From: Myxococcus virescens
GTDB lineage: Bacteria; Myxococcota; Myxococcia; Myxococcales; Myxococcaceae
Length of the DNA: 64,000 nt
Assembly (NCBI RefSeq): GCF_900101905.1
Contig: NZ_FNAJ01000001.1
Coordinates: 372,001-436,000, forward strand
Reading direction: 5' to 3'
The position numbers were made by a program, and so were the translations under genes. Of this stretch, positions 29,032 to 36,821 are shown in pieces. Position 1 is the stretch's first letter. Each line of letters begins with the position of its first letter. The notes under the pieces were generated by a model that saw only the letters and a program-made list of their open reading frames with translations, had not been told where the DNA came from and did no database searches.

Positions 29032-29616
29032 CTACTTGTACCAGGGGTACGTCAGGTTGGAGGGGAGCAGGAAGGCCCAGCCCGCATCGATGACCACGGG
29101 CCCCTCGCCGGGCCTGCCATAGACTTCCACCGGGACCTTCGTGACACCCTCGTCGTAGGGGTAGGCCATCGGCATGTCCCCGGTACGCAGACGCACGTCC
29201 CGCAGCGCCACGCGATGTTCCTTCACGTTGTACAGCGTAGCCACGAAGCGAACGCGCTCGTCGTCGTCGCTCGGCACTTCCTCGCGAAGCACGGTCATCA
29301 GCATCGGGGTCCGCGCATCCGCCTTCACGCTGCGAACGAGGTTCCGCGTGTAGCGCGACCCACGCCAGAGGACCAGCAAGCCCGCGATGAGCAGGATGGC
29401 GCCCCAGCCAAAAAACGCCACGAGCTCCGTCAGCTCGTCCCGTCCGGCGTCCATCAACTGGTGACGTTGGGACCACCCATAGAGCATCAACACCGCCCCC
29501 ACGAGGGCCATCACGACGCCTATCCGGCGGGTCGACGACAGGTCCTGTCGCAACAAGGCAAGCAGCGCGTCACGGTTCAACTGCGCGGTCCTCGTCAGGG
29601 AGCTCGCGTTCGGCAT
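29032..29616 (-). CDS. Two-helix membrane protein, paralogue of 30977-31561
   Basis: 194 residues. Two transmembrane helices (about 32-48 and 66-84) are followed by a soluble beta-rich domain ending NLTYPWYK. The protein at 30977-31561 has the same length and layout and is about two thirds identical over the last 108 residues by hand alignment (shared RYTRxLVRSV, FVATLY, EGVTxVPVxVYG, VIDAGW, NLTYPWYK). Both genes also share upstream elements with the same spacing. I do not recognise the family. It is the last gene of a same-strand group with a WD40-type gene, after a 131-base gap. Confidence 0.65.
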   Translation of the reverse strand: MPNASSLTRTAQLNRDALLALLRQDLSSTRRIGVVMALVGAVLMLYGWSQRHQLMDAGRDELTELVAFFGWGAILLIAGLLVLWRGSRYTRNLVRSVKADARTPMLMTVLREEVPSDDDERVRFVATLYNVKEHRVALRDVRLRTGDMPMAYPYDEGVTKVPVEVYGRPGEGPVVIDAGWAFLLPSNLTYPWYK

Positions 29617-29644
29617 CGTGCCAAGCCTCCGGAATCAATGCCCA

Positions 29645-29677
29645 GCGTCCTAAGCCAGTCAGCCTGCCGCCGATAGC
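29645..29677 (-). promoter_or_regulatory. Duplicated promoter-like element pair
   Basis: On the minus strand GCTATCGGC, 12 bases, then GGCTTAGGACGC, located 28-61 bases upstream of the 29616 start. The same two elements with the same 12-base gap precede the paralogue at 31587-31619, while the bases between and around differ. Conservation suggests a promoter or operator; I do not recognise the sigma class. Confidence 0.4.
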
Positions 29678-29747
29678 GCGCGATGAGCGTTTCGGGGGCT
29701 TTCCGGGCCGGGAAAGGCGGAGCGCCACCCGCGCGCCACCCACGCCG

Positions 29748-30737
29748 TCAGTCGGCCACGGCCCACAGCCCCACGGTGCCATCCCCCTGCCCCCAGGCCA
29801 CGAAGCGCCCGTCGGGGGAGAAGACGGCATCACTCGACTGGAGGTCGTTGTCGTCGCCGGCACGAAAGAGGACCTCTCCCGTGTCGAAGTGGTGCAGGGC
29901 GAAACCCGGACCGTCGTGCGCAGCGGCGAGCAGGTGCCCCTCCGGGTGGAAGTCCAGGTTGTAGGCGTAGCCGTAGAAGCCTGGAATCGTCCGGACGAGG
30001 CGGCGCTCCTCTGTGTGGACGACGGCGACATTTTGAGTGGGGCCCCCCACGACAAGCAGGGGCTCCCGGGGATGGAACGCGACACTCCAGGCCGTCGATG
30101 CATCGATGGGCATCGTCCACGGCGGCCCTCCCGACGCCACCTCCCACAGCCAAAGGACGCCTCTCTGGTCATCGCTCCACAGCGTGGCGGCCGCCGCGGC
30201 GAAGCGGCCATCCGCCGAGAGGGCGCACGCGGTGACGGAGAACTCCCCCTCCGGCCACGGCAACTCTCGAATCGGACGCCAGGCGCGGACATCCCAGAGA
30301 AGGCCCGCTTCCTCGTCCATCACCGCGAGCAGATGGGAGCCGTCCCTGGACGCACAGAGCGTGGTGACCGCATGGGGCAGGAACTCCTGGCGCTGGAGAG
30401 AGCCATCCCTGGCGGACAGGGCCTTGAGGCTTGGCCGCCAGAGTCCCGAGGGCGACAGCGCCGGAGCGCCGATACAGAGCACCAGTTCCCCCACCGCCAC
30501 GGCGGGAGCATCCAGAAGCGGCAACTCAGAGTCCATCACGGGATGGTCCGACACCGTCCTTAAATCCCACCACCGTAGATGTGCGGGGTGACCGTCCTTT
30601 GCGACCAGCACCGCGCCTCGGGAGTCGAAGCCCAGTCGCTGGCCCGAGGAGTAGGAGACGCGCACGGGGCCGAGCTGCCGCACGCGACTCAGCCGCGCGG
30701 CGTTGGCCGGGGTGATGATGGGACGTAGGGAGGTCAT
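29748..30737 (-). CDS. WD40-type beta-propeller protein, cytoplasmic
   Basis: 329 residues, ATG with AGAAGG 8 bases upstream, no signal peptide. Repeated blades end in W-D or W-E dipeptides (LRWWDLRTV; AGLLWDVRAW; GVLWLWEVASG; GTVGLWAVAD) and begin with Ser/Pro-Asp-Gly turns (SRDGSHLLAV; SADGRFAAAA; SPDGRFVAWG), so it should form a six- or seven-bladed propeller used for protein contacts. It lies between two paralogous membrane-protein genes on the same strand, which suggests a common module. No enzyme domain is attached. Partner unknown. Confidence 0.75.
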   Translation of the reverse strand: MTSLRPIITPANAARLSRVRQLGPVRVSYSSGQRLGFDSRGAVLVAKDGHPAHLRWWDLRTVSDHPVMDSELPLLDAPAVAVGELVLCIGAPALSPSGLWRPSLKALSARDGSLQRQEFLPHAVTTLCASRDGSHLLAVMDEEAGLLWDVRAWRPIRELPWPEGEFSVTACALSADGRFAAAAATLWSDDQRGVLWLWEVASGGPPWTMPIDASTAWSVAFHPREPLLVVGGPTQNVAVVHTEERRLVRTIPGFYGYAYNLDFHPEGHLLAAAHDGPGFALHHFDTGEVLFRAGDDNDLQSSDAVFSPDGRFVAWGQGDGTVGLWAVAD

Positions 30738-30746
30738 TGGCCTTCT

Positions 30747-30905
30747 CTAGAGGCAGGTCCCCGTGCTGTGGTCGGGGATGCACTCGGGCAGGATGACGCG
30801 CCCATCCATGATGTCGAGCTCGAGGTGATAGTTCATGGAGTACTCGGTGCCCTTGTCCGAGCGTGGCGCGGGGATGGAGCCGCCGCGAAGCTCCAGGCGC
30901 ACCAT
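30747..30905 (-). pseudogene. Possible gene fragment or small protein
   Basis: A 52-codon frame from ATG 30905 that ends 9 bases before the WD40 gene. The reading frame stays open upstream to 31025, overlapping the end of the paralogous membrane gene, and no start has a ribosome site. The composition (VRLELRGGSIPAPRS; NYHLELDIMDGRVILPE) looks like the C-terminal strands of a folded protein more than like random sequence. I read it as either a decayed remnant left by the duplication of the flanking genes or a small gene with a weak start. Confidence 0.35.
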
Positions 30906-30976
30906 CGAGAACGGCGCGACCAGGGCCGCGGCGTCGTGCACGTATTGAGCTGCGGCAACGAGAGGACGGCCGCTTC

Positions 30977-31561
30977 CTATTTGTACCAGGGGTACGTCAG
31001 GTTGGCCGGGAGCAGGAAGCCCCACCCCGCATCGATGACGATGGGCGCTTGGCCGGGCTTGCCATACACCTGCACCGGTACTTGGGTGACACCTTCCTTG
31101 TATGGGTACTGCAGCGGTTTGTCCCCCTGGCGGAAATGCACGTTCCGGAGCACCACGCGCTGTTGCTCCGGGCTGTACAGGGTGGCGACGAACAGGAAGT
31201 GCTCGTCATCTCCCGGCACTCGCTTGCGCTCCACCGTCATCAGCAACAACGTCCGTTCATCGGACTCCACGCTTCTCACCAACCTCCGCGTGTAGCGGGG
31301 CGCCAGCCAGAAGGCGGCCAGACCGATGACAATCAAGAGACTCCCCCAGATGGGGAGCTGGGCGCTGAACGGCCATCGGAACCTTCCGGAATCGAGCGCC
31401 CGCTGGAACGATGACGCGCCGTAAAGCACCGCCAACGTCCCCAACGCCACGCCCACGCTGGCCCAGCGGAAGGAGCCCGCGAGGCGCTGTCGCAGCGCAT
31501 CAATCAATTCGTCACGATTCCCCTGCACGGGCTTCACCTTGGGACGCGCATCCGTCACCAC
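30977..31561 (-). CDS. Two-helix membrane protein, paralogue of 29032-29616
   Basis: 194 residues with the same plan as its paralogue: basic N-terminus, helices at about 33-50 and 70-87, then a soluble domain ending NLTYPWYK. DNA identity is also high at the 3' end. It is the first gene of a minus-strand group (this gene, a short frame, the WD40-type gene, then the paralogue). The start codon at 31561 is GTG, preceded by a weak GGAGG some 9 bases upstream. The function is unknown; the duplication around a propeller gene is the main clue. Confidence 0.65.
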   Translation of the reverse strand: MVTDARPKVKPVQGNRDELIDALRQRLAGSFRWASVGVALGTLAVLYGASSFQRALDSGRFRWPFSAQLPIWGSLLIVIGLAAFWLAPRYTRRLVRSVESDERTLLLMTVERKRVPGDDEHFLFVATLYSPEQQRVVLRNVHFRQGDKPLQYPYKEGVTQVPVQVYGKPGQAPIVIDAGWGFLLPANLTYPWYK

Positions 31562-31586
31562 AGAGGACCTCCAGGTTCACTGACCC

Positions 31587-31619
31587 GCGTCCTAAGCCGC
31601 TCCGCTTCGTGCCGATAGC
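31587..31619 (-). promoter_or_regulatory. Duplicated promoter-like element pair
   Basis: Minus strand GCTATCGGC-N12-GGCTTAGGACGC, identical in spacing to the pair upstream of the 29032-29616 gene. It ends 26 bases before the GTG at 31561. The rest of the 31562-31857 gap shows no gene. Confidence 0.4.
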
Positions 31620-31857
31620 CTCCGTCGACCGCGCACCGGCCCTGCCGGGCGTGCAAATTCCGCCCGTCGCGGGCCAGCGGACTTCCATGGGCCGCCGTGC
31701 GGCGACGCCGGGCTGCCCCGCTCGCCTTCGTCGCGCCCCGGGAGCCCGCCCCGCCCACCTCCGACCGGCCCACGCATGTCCGGCTGCCGGGCGGGCTTAA
31801 TCCTGAGGGACAGGAAGTCACCACGAGGCGCGAAGCCGTCTAGAATCCCCTCCGGCC

Positions 31858-33222
31858 ATGCCCGCCCTGCCCCCCGCACCCATCCCCTCTCACACCGTCA
31901 TTGGCGCACGGACTCAAGGGGAACGGCTCTCCGCCCAGCTCTTCCACCTCGTCCTGCTGGACACCGAGCGCGCCGGCACCGTCTTCCCCCTGGCCAATGA
32001 AGCCCTCCGCGTGGGCAAGGCCCCGGACAATGACGTCGTCATCGACCACCCCACCGTGAGCCGCAACCACCTGGTGGTGCGCCGCCAGGGGGACCGCTTC
32101 CTCGTGCAGGACCTGGGCTCCACCAACGGCACCTTCCTCGACGGTGCCCAGGTGCGTGAGGCCTTCCTCCGCCCTGGCGCCCTGCTGGAAGTCGGCGACG
32201 TGCGCCTGCGCTTCAGTCCCCAGGTCTCCCCGGTCCAGGTCGAGCCCATCCTGGAGGACCGGCTCGGCGACCTGGTGGGCCGCAGCCTGCCCATGCGGCA
32301 GATTTTCGCGCTGCTCCAGCGCATCGCGCCCACCGACTCCACCGTGCTGCTGGTCGGTGAGACGGGCTCCGGCAAGGGCGCCGCCGCCAAGGCCACCCAC
32401 AAGCTCAGCCCCCGCGCGGGCGGTCCGCTCGTCGTCTTCGACTGCGCCAGCGTGTCCGACTCCCTCATCGAGAGCGAGCTGTTCGGCCATGAGAAGGGCG
32501 CCTTCACCGGCGCGGTGAGCCAGCGCATCGGCTGCCTGGAGCGCGCCAACGGCGGCACCCTCTTCCTGGACGAAATCGACGACCTCGCCCTGGACCTCCA
32601 ACCCAAGCTGCTGCGCGCCATCGAGGACCGGGAGTTCCGCCGGCTCGGCGCCTCCACCCCCATCTCCTTCGACGCGCGCATCATCGTCGCCAGCAAGAAG
32701 GACCTGTGGGCGGAGACGCAGGCGGGCCGCTTCCGCGAGGACCTCTACTTCCGCCTCTCCGTCTTCACCGTCAGCCTGCCCTCGCTCCGGGACCGCAAGG
32801 AGGACATCCCCCTGCTGGTGGATGCCTTCGCGGGCGAAGGCCTGTGGCCCCGGCTGCCGGAGAAGATTCGCGAGCAGTTCACCGGGCACACCTGGCCGGG
32901 CAACGTGCGCGAATTGCGCAATGCCCTGGAGCGCGCCCGGCACATGGTGGACATTCCAGAGCTAGCCGGGGACACCCTGCTGCGCGAGTTCACCCGCGAG
33001 GCCCCCGCCGCCGCCGGGGACTCCCTGCCGGTGGAGTTCACCGGCCCCTTCAAGGTCTGCAAGGACGAGCTCATCCGCGCCTTCGAGCGCGAGTACCTCA
33101 CCCGGCTGCTGGGCCGCGCCAAAGGCAACATCGCCCGCGCCGCCCGCGAGGCCGAGCTGGACCGGAAGCACCTGTACTCGCTGCTCCACAAGTACGGACT
33201 CGTTCAGAGCGAGACGGACTGA
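31858..33222 (+). CDS. Sigma-54-dependent activator with N-terminal FHA domain
   Basis: 454 residues. An FHA domain spans about 30-118 (VGKAPDNDVV, VSRNHLVV, GSTNGTFLDG). The AAA+ domain follows with Walker A GETGSGKG (about 166-173), the sigma-54-contacting GAFTGA loop at 214-219, Walker B GGTLFLDEID and the arginine-finger region FREDLYFRLSVF. A Fis-type helix-turn-helix closes the protein (NIARAAREAELDRKHLYSLLHKYG). All parts needed for open-complex formation with RpoN are present. There is no receiver domain: input is probably Ser/Thr-kinase phosphopeptide binding, as in other myxobacterial FHA activators. TAGAAT lies 11 bases before the ATG and no Shine-Dalgarno is visible, so the leader may be very short. 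The target is unknown; two sigma-54-like sites are in this window (27227, 33304). Confidence 0.93.
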   Translation: MPALPPAPIPSHTVIGARTQGERLSAQLFHLVLLDTERAGTVFPLANEALRVGKAPDNDVVIDHPTVSRNHLVVRRQGDRFLVQDLGSTNGTFLDGAQVREAFLRPGALLEVGDVRLRFSPQVSPVQVEPILEDRLGDLVGRSLPMRQIFALLQRIAPTDSTVLLVGETGSGKGAAAKATHKLSPRAGGPLVVFDCASVSDSLIESELFGHEKGAFTGAVSQRIGCLERANGGTLFLDEIDDLALDLQPKLLRAIEDREFRRLGASTPISFDARIIVASKKDLWAETQAGRFREDLYFRLSVFTVSLPSLRDRKEDIPLLVDAFAGEGLWPRLPEKIREQFTGHTWPGNVRELRNALERARHMVDIPELAGDTLLREFTREAPAAAGDSLPVEFTGPFKVCKDELIRAFEREYLTRLLGRAKGNIARAAREAELDRKHLYSLLHKYGLVQSETD

Positions 33223-33303
33223 GGCCCCCGCAGGCGTCTGGCGCGTCGGACTGGCAAACAGCGGACGGAGTGTGGAAGGGACTCGTGACACCCGTGCGAG
33301 CCG

Positions 33304-33319
33304 TGGCATGTTCGCGGCG
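33304..33319 (+). promoter_or_regulatory. Weak sigma-54-like site upstream of the DUF3332 gene
   Basis: TGGCATGTTCGCGGCG keeps the -24 core TGGCA and the GG-N10-GC spacing but has CGGC instead of TTGC at -12. It lies 42 bases before the ATG at 33361 and directly after the gene for a sigma-54 activator. Low confidence. Confidence 0.25.
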
Positions 33320-33360
33320 CACTGGGAGTCAAGCCTCCCCCCTCTAGGAGACGTCAAAGA

Positions 33361-34005
33361 ATGAAGCGTCCGTCCCCCTGGCTCGCCATGATGTTCGCCG
33401 GTTTCATGTCCATGCACGCCACCGGCTGCTTCGGCCAGTTCCAGCTCACGCAGAAGATCTGGAACTTCAACAAGAACATCTCCGGCAACAAGTTCGTGCA
33501 GTGGCTGATGTTCCTCGTGCTCACCATCATCCCCGTCTACGGGCTGGGCGCGTTCATCGACGCCATCGTCATCAACAGCATCGAGTTCTGGACGGGCAGC
33601 AACCCCGTCGCCAGCGTCGATGGCGCGCCGGAGACCACCCGCATCGTCAAGCTGAGCCCCACCGACACGCTGCGCCTGTCGCGTGACGTGGAGACGGGCG
33701 TCATGCGCATGGAGCTGGCGCGCGAGGGCCAGGAGACGATGGTCCGCTACTTCGAGCCGCTCGAGGACGGCATGGTGGTCCGCGACGACGCCGGCGCCAT
33801 GCTCATCCAGGCCCAGGAGGCGACGGACGGCGCGGTGGCGGTGACGGATGCCGCCGGCACCACGCTGACGGTCCACGCCCGTGACGCGCTGGCCGTGGCC
33901 CGCCGCGTGTACGAAGAGGGTGGCGCGCAGGCGCTCGCGCAGCACGCCGTGGCCCAGGCCTCCGTGTCCCAGGGCCTGGCCAGCAACACCTGCGTGGCCC
34001 AATAG
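33361..34005 (+). CDS. DUF3332 family membrane lipoprotein
   Basis: 214 residues, TAGGAG upstream of the ATG. An N-terminal signal with a Cys at 23 (HATGC) is followed by the hallmark of DUF3332: QLTQKIWNFNKNISGNKFVQWLMFLVL, then IPVYGLGAFIDAIVINSIEFWTGSNP, which forms a membrane segment. The C-terminal 120 residues are soluble and acidic. Family function is unknown. It follows the FHA/sigma-54 activator by 138 bases. Residue-level agreement with the family is strong in the first 90 residues. Confidence 0.8.
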   Translation: MKRPSPWLAMMFAGFMSMHATGCFGQFQLTQKIWNFNKNISGNKFVQWLMFLVLTIIPVYGLGAFIDAIVINSIEFWTGSNPVASVDGAPETTRIVKLSPTDTLRLSRDVETGVMRMELAREGQETMVRYFEPLEDGMVVRDDAGAMLIQAQEATDGAVAVTDAAGTTLTVHARDALAVARRVYEEGGAQALAQHAVAQASVSQGLASNTCVAQ

Positions 34006-34024
34006 TCAGCACGTCCGCAGCTCA

Positions 34025-34080
34025 CTGTTCGGAAATGTCGGGACATTCGCGGCACCCAAACCCCCGACATTTCCGAACAG
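34025..34080. repeat. Perfect 18-bp inverted repeat, dispersed element
   Basis: CTGTTCGGAAATGTCGGG (34025-34042) and its exact reverse complement (34063-34080) flank 20 bases, between two converging genes. The first arm plus AC recurs exactly at 63920-63939. It could act as a bidirectional terminator, but its recurrence points to a dispersed repeat or to the ends of a lost mobile element. Confidence 0.8.
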
Positions 34081-34111
34081 CAGCCTGCCTGACGCGCTCC
34101 GGCCCCTCCCG

Positions 34112-34687
34112 CTATTCGGGAGGCGTGCCCGCGTCGGGAGGAGGAACGCCGCCGTCGAGCAACTGGCCCGGCTCCGGGCCGAAGGTCGCGTCCTGCGCCA
34201 CCACGGAGAAGGTGCCCTCCAGGTTGCGGCCAGCGCCAAATCCATCGCCCCGGCTGAAGGACATGGAGAAGTCTCCGCGCGTGGGTTCGCCCGGGTTGCC
34301 TCCAGACTCCAGCTGCAAGTCACCCTTGTTCACCGGCCCGAAGACGCGCGCGGGCTCACCCGCGTTGAGGTGCACCACCGTGGCCCGCGCCTGCCCCGAC
34401 GGCGTGGTGCCTGCGAGGTTCACCTTCGTCCCGGGACGCAGGTCCAGCCCTTCCGTGGACACGGTGAGGCGGACGACCAGGTCCACGTCCAAATCATTGT
34501 TCCGGTAGTAGCTGACCTGGAACGCCTCCGCGTTGCGCAGCACCTCCACGCGGGACACCTCCAGCGGGAAGAGCTCGGACACGCTGCCGCCCAGCGAGTT
34601 GTCCGCGAGGCCGCACGCGGCCAGCCCCGCCCCGGCCATCAGGGCCGACAAGCTCACGGCAGCAAGCGTGCGGGCCGCGCGCGTCAT
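34112..34687 (-). CDS. Hypothetical lipoprotein, related to 59741-60241
   Basis: 191 residues. The signal peptide ends in a lipobox (LAAC, Cys25). The mature part starts with a short strand pattern LGGSVSELFPLEVSRVEVL that resembles LEGSVTSLLDLRYDRAEAQ of the lipoprotein at 59741-60241, and both end with a G-x-F ... G-R ... G-x-F pattern (about 30% identity over the best 31 residues by eye). The C-terminus is Pro/Asp/Gly-rich. Its ATG overlaps the stop of the upstream lipoprotein gene (ATGA), so the two are co-translated. Outer-membrane location likely; function unknown. Confidence 0.65.
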   Translation of the reverse strand: MTRAARTLAAVSLSALMAGAGLAACGLADNSLGGSVSELFPLEVSRVEVLRNAEAFQVSYYRNNDLDVDLVVRLTVSTEGLDLRPGTKVNLAGTTPSGQARATVVHLNAGEPARVFGPVNKGDLQLESGGNPGEPTRGDFSMSFSRGDGFGAGRNLEGTFSVVAQDATFGPEPGQLLDGGVPPPDAGTPPE

Positions 34688-36030
34688 CGCTCCACCGCGA
34701 GCTTCAGCACGCCCTTGTCCTGCGCCACCACCGGCGCCCGGTACAGGACGACGCGCTTGCCATTGGAGAGGTACGCCAGCTTCGGCGACCAGCCACCGCC
34801 GGCGTCCACCAGCGTCTCCCGCCAGATGCCCTGGATGCGCGTGGAGATGACCAACGCGTCGTCGTTCGGGTTGCAGCTCGTGTCATTGCGGCCGGGCTCG
34901 GCGGCGCAGATGTAGAAGGCGATGGACGGCTCATGGTGGACCGGGTCGAAGGCCAGCGAGGGGTACCAGCCGCCCGTGCCGTTGTTGAACACGGGGTCCG
35001 GCATGGACCAGTCCCGCTCGGACGTGCAGGACGTCGCGGAGGCGTCAGCGCATTCCGTGTACGTCAGCGTGTTCGAGTTCCGGTTCAGCACGGCGACGCC
35101 GAACCCCTCGACCGAGTCATACGCGAGCGAGGCCCCGAGCTGCGTGTTCGGAACGGCCTGCACGCGCACCACCGGCGACCACGTGAGCCCGTCCGCATTG
35201 CGCCGCTGGAAGTGCACGTCCGTGCCGGTGGCCTGCGCGGCCTCTGGCGCCTTGTCGTGCACCAGAGCTGGCTGGGTCCCCGCCATCACCATGGAGATGT
35301 GCCCACCGTAACCCATCTTGGTATCACCGGAGGCCACCGCGACTCGGCGCTGCCAGTTCGTGGGCCCGCCGCTGGCAATCTCCAGGTCACTGGACTGGAA
35401 GTCTTGTCGCTCGTACTGCCCGTTTTTCCCATCCCGGTAGGCGACGATCGCCTCGCTCCCATTGAACACGATGGCGGGGTTGAGGCCGACGAGGAAGCCC
35501 ACGTCCGTCGTGGGATTGACGGGCTGCGCCTCATTCGATTGCCGCACGACGATGCGCTCTGTCCACGCGCCGGAGGCACTGCGATAGGCCACCGCCAGGT
35601 CGCTCTGGAACCAGAACGAGGAAGGATCTTCACGGTCGCCGCCCAGGTACGTCACCACCGGCTGGCCGTCCGGTCCGAAGGCCACGGACACACCGTACAC
35701 ACGCTGCACGGTGGCGATGCGCTCCGCCGCGCCGAGCTGCCCGCCGTTGAACTCGCGGTACATCAGGTCCATGTTCTCCACGTTCTCCCGCATCGTCCCG
35801 TTGCGGACGAAGTACGCCATGCCGATGCGGTCCTGCGGACCCACGGCCATGGCGATGGAGGAGATGGGGTCGAACTGGCCCTCGCTCGAATCCACCACGA
35901 ACTTCGCGAAGGACGAGGTGTCGATCGGACCGCCGTCGGGGTTACCGCCCGCGTCAGGGGGCGTCGGGTTGCTGTCCTTGCCACACCCCAGCGCGAGCAC
36001 CAGGCCCAGAGCCCAGGCATGCCGTTTCAT
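34684..36030 (-). CDS. Secreted lipoprotein with propeller-like repeats
   Basis: 448 residues from ATG 36030, chosen over an in-frame ATG at 36120 because GAGGAG precedes it and a lipoprotein signal follows (MKRHAWALGLVLALGC, Cys16). A Pro/Asp/Gly linker leads to about 400 residues with repeated phrases such as GPQDRIGMAYFV, GPDGQPVVTYLG and LAYDSVEGFGVAV, which look like sialidase/BNR-type propeller blades. Cysteines cluster late (ECADASATSC; ICAAEPGRNDTSC) and may form disulphides. It is the first gene of a two-gene operon with the 34112-34687 lipoprotein. No catalytic motif recognised. Confidence 0.65.
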   Translation of the reverse strand: MKRHAWALGLVLALGCGKDSNPTPPDAGGNPDGGPIDTSSFAKFVVDSSEGQFDPISSIAMAVGPQDRIGMAYFVRNGTMRENVENMDLMYREFNGGQLGAAERIATVQRVYGVSVAFGPDGQPVVTYLGGDREDPSSFWFQSDLAVAYRSASGAWTERIVVRQSNEAQPVNPTTDVGFLVGLNPAIVFNGSEAIVAYRDGKNGQYERQDFQSSDLEIASGGPTNWQRRVAVASGDTKMGYGGHISMVMAGTQPALVHDKAPEAAQATGTDVHFQRRNADGLTWSPVVRVQAVPNTQLGASLAYDSVEGFGVAVLNRNSNTLTYTECADASATSCTSERDWSMPDPVFNNGTGGWYPSLAFDPVHHEPSIAFYICAAEPGRNDTSCNPNDDALVISTRIQGIWRETLVDAGGGWSPKLAYLSNGKRVVLYRAPVVAQDKGVLKLAVER

Positions 36031-36164
36031 GTGCCACTCCTCGTGTGTTGTCGGCCCTGCACGTCGTGGCGGCATCCTACGCCAGCGCCGCGCGGCGGGG
36101 AGCAACCACGCATGTTTCATGAAGCCAGCGCGAAGCGCCTGCGTGCGCTAGGCTCGCGCGCCGT

Positions 36165-36821
36165 ATGACACGTGCGCATTCCAATCGGGGGCGCCTGTCC
36201 CGGCGCTCCCTCATCCAGCGGATGACCTTCCTGGGCGGAGGCGTGGTGTTGCTCGGCCCCGCCTGCAAGCGCTCCTCCGAACCCCAAGAGAAGACGCCCC
36301 CCGCGGACACCGGCCCCCTGGCCGCGAAGCAGGACGGCCAGGCCCCGCGCACCTTCTCCTCCTTCGAGTACGCAGTGGTGGCCGCCGCCACCGAGCGCAT
36401 CCTCCCGCGAGACGAAGACCCGGGCGCCCTCGATGCGAATGTCCCCGTCTACATCGACCGCATCCTCCAGACACCCGAGCTGGAGCCCGTGCGCGAGGAC
36501 TTCCTCTCCGGCGTGGCGGCCCTGGAGCGCCGCGCCCAGCGCATGCACCAGAAGGGCTTCGCCGCCCTGACGGCCGAGCAGCAGGACGAGCTGCTCACCC
36601 TCTTCAAGGACAGCCCGCCCCGAAGCGGCGAGGCGCACTTCTTCGAGCTGCTGACGGTGATGACGCTGGAGGGCTTCCTCGGGGACCCGTCCTACGGCGG
36701 CAACCAGGGCAAGGTGGGCTGGCGGCTGATGGGCTTCGACACCGTGGGCACCGTCGCGTCCGCGCCGCCGGAAGGCTACGACGGACCCAAGTGCCTGCGT
36801 GAATGCGGGGTCCACCGATGA
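36165..36821 (+). CDS. Gluconate 2-dehydrogenase subunit 3-like protein with Tat-type signal
   Basis: 218 residues. The N-terminus RLSRRSLIQRMTFLGGGVVLL has a twin-arginine pattern and ends in PAC (Cys34), so it may be a Tat-exported lipoprotein. The remainder fits the subunit-3 family: FSSFEYAVVAAATERILPRDEDPGA near 65-90, and a C-terminal EGFLGDPSYGGNQGKVGWRLMGF, which is diagnostic. The small subunit usually carries the Tat signal and takes the folded FAD subunit across the membrane with it. Its stop overlaps the start of the GMC oxidoreductase (ATGA). Confidence 0.88.
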   Translation: MTRAHSNRGRLSRRSLIQRMTFLGGGVVLLGPACKRSSEPQEKTPPADTGPLAAKQDGQAPRTFSSFEYAVVAAATERILPRDEDPGALDANVPVYIDRILQTPELEPVREDFLSGVAALERRAQRMHQKGFAALTAEQQDELLTLFKDSPPRSGEAHFFELLTVMTLEGFLGDPSYGGNQGKVGWRLMGFDTVGTVASAPPEGYDGPKCLRECGVHR

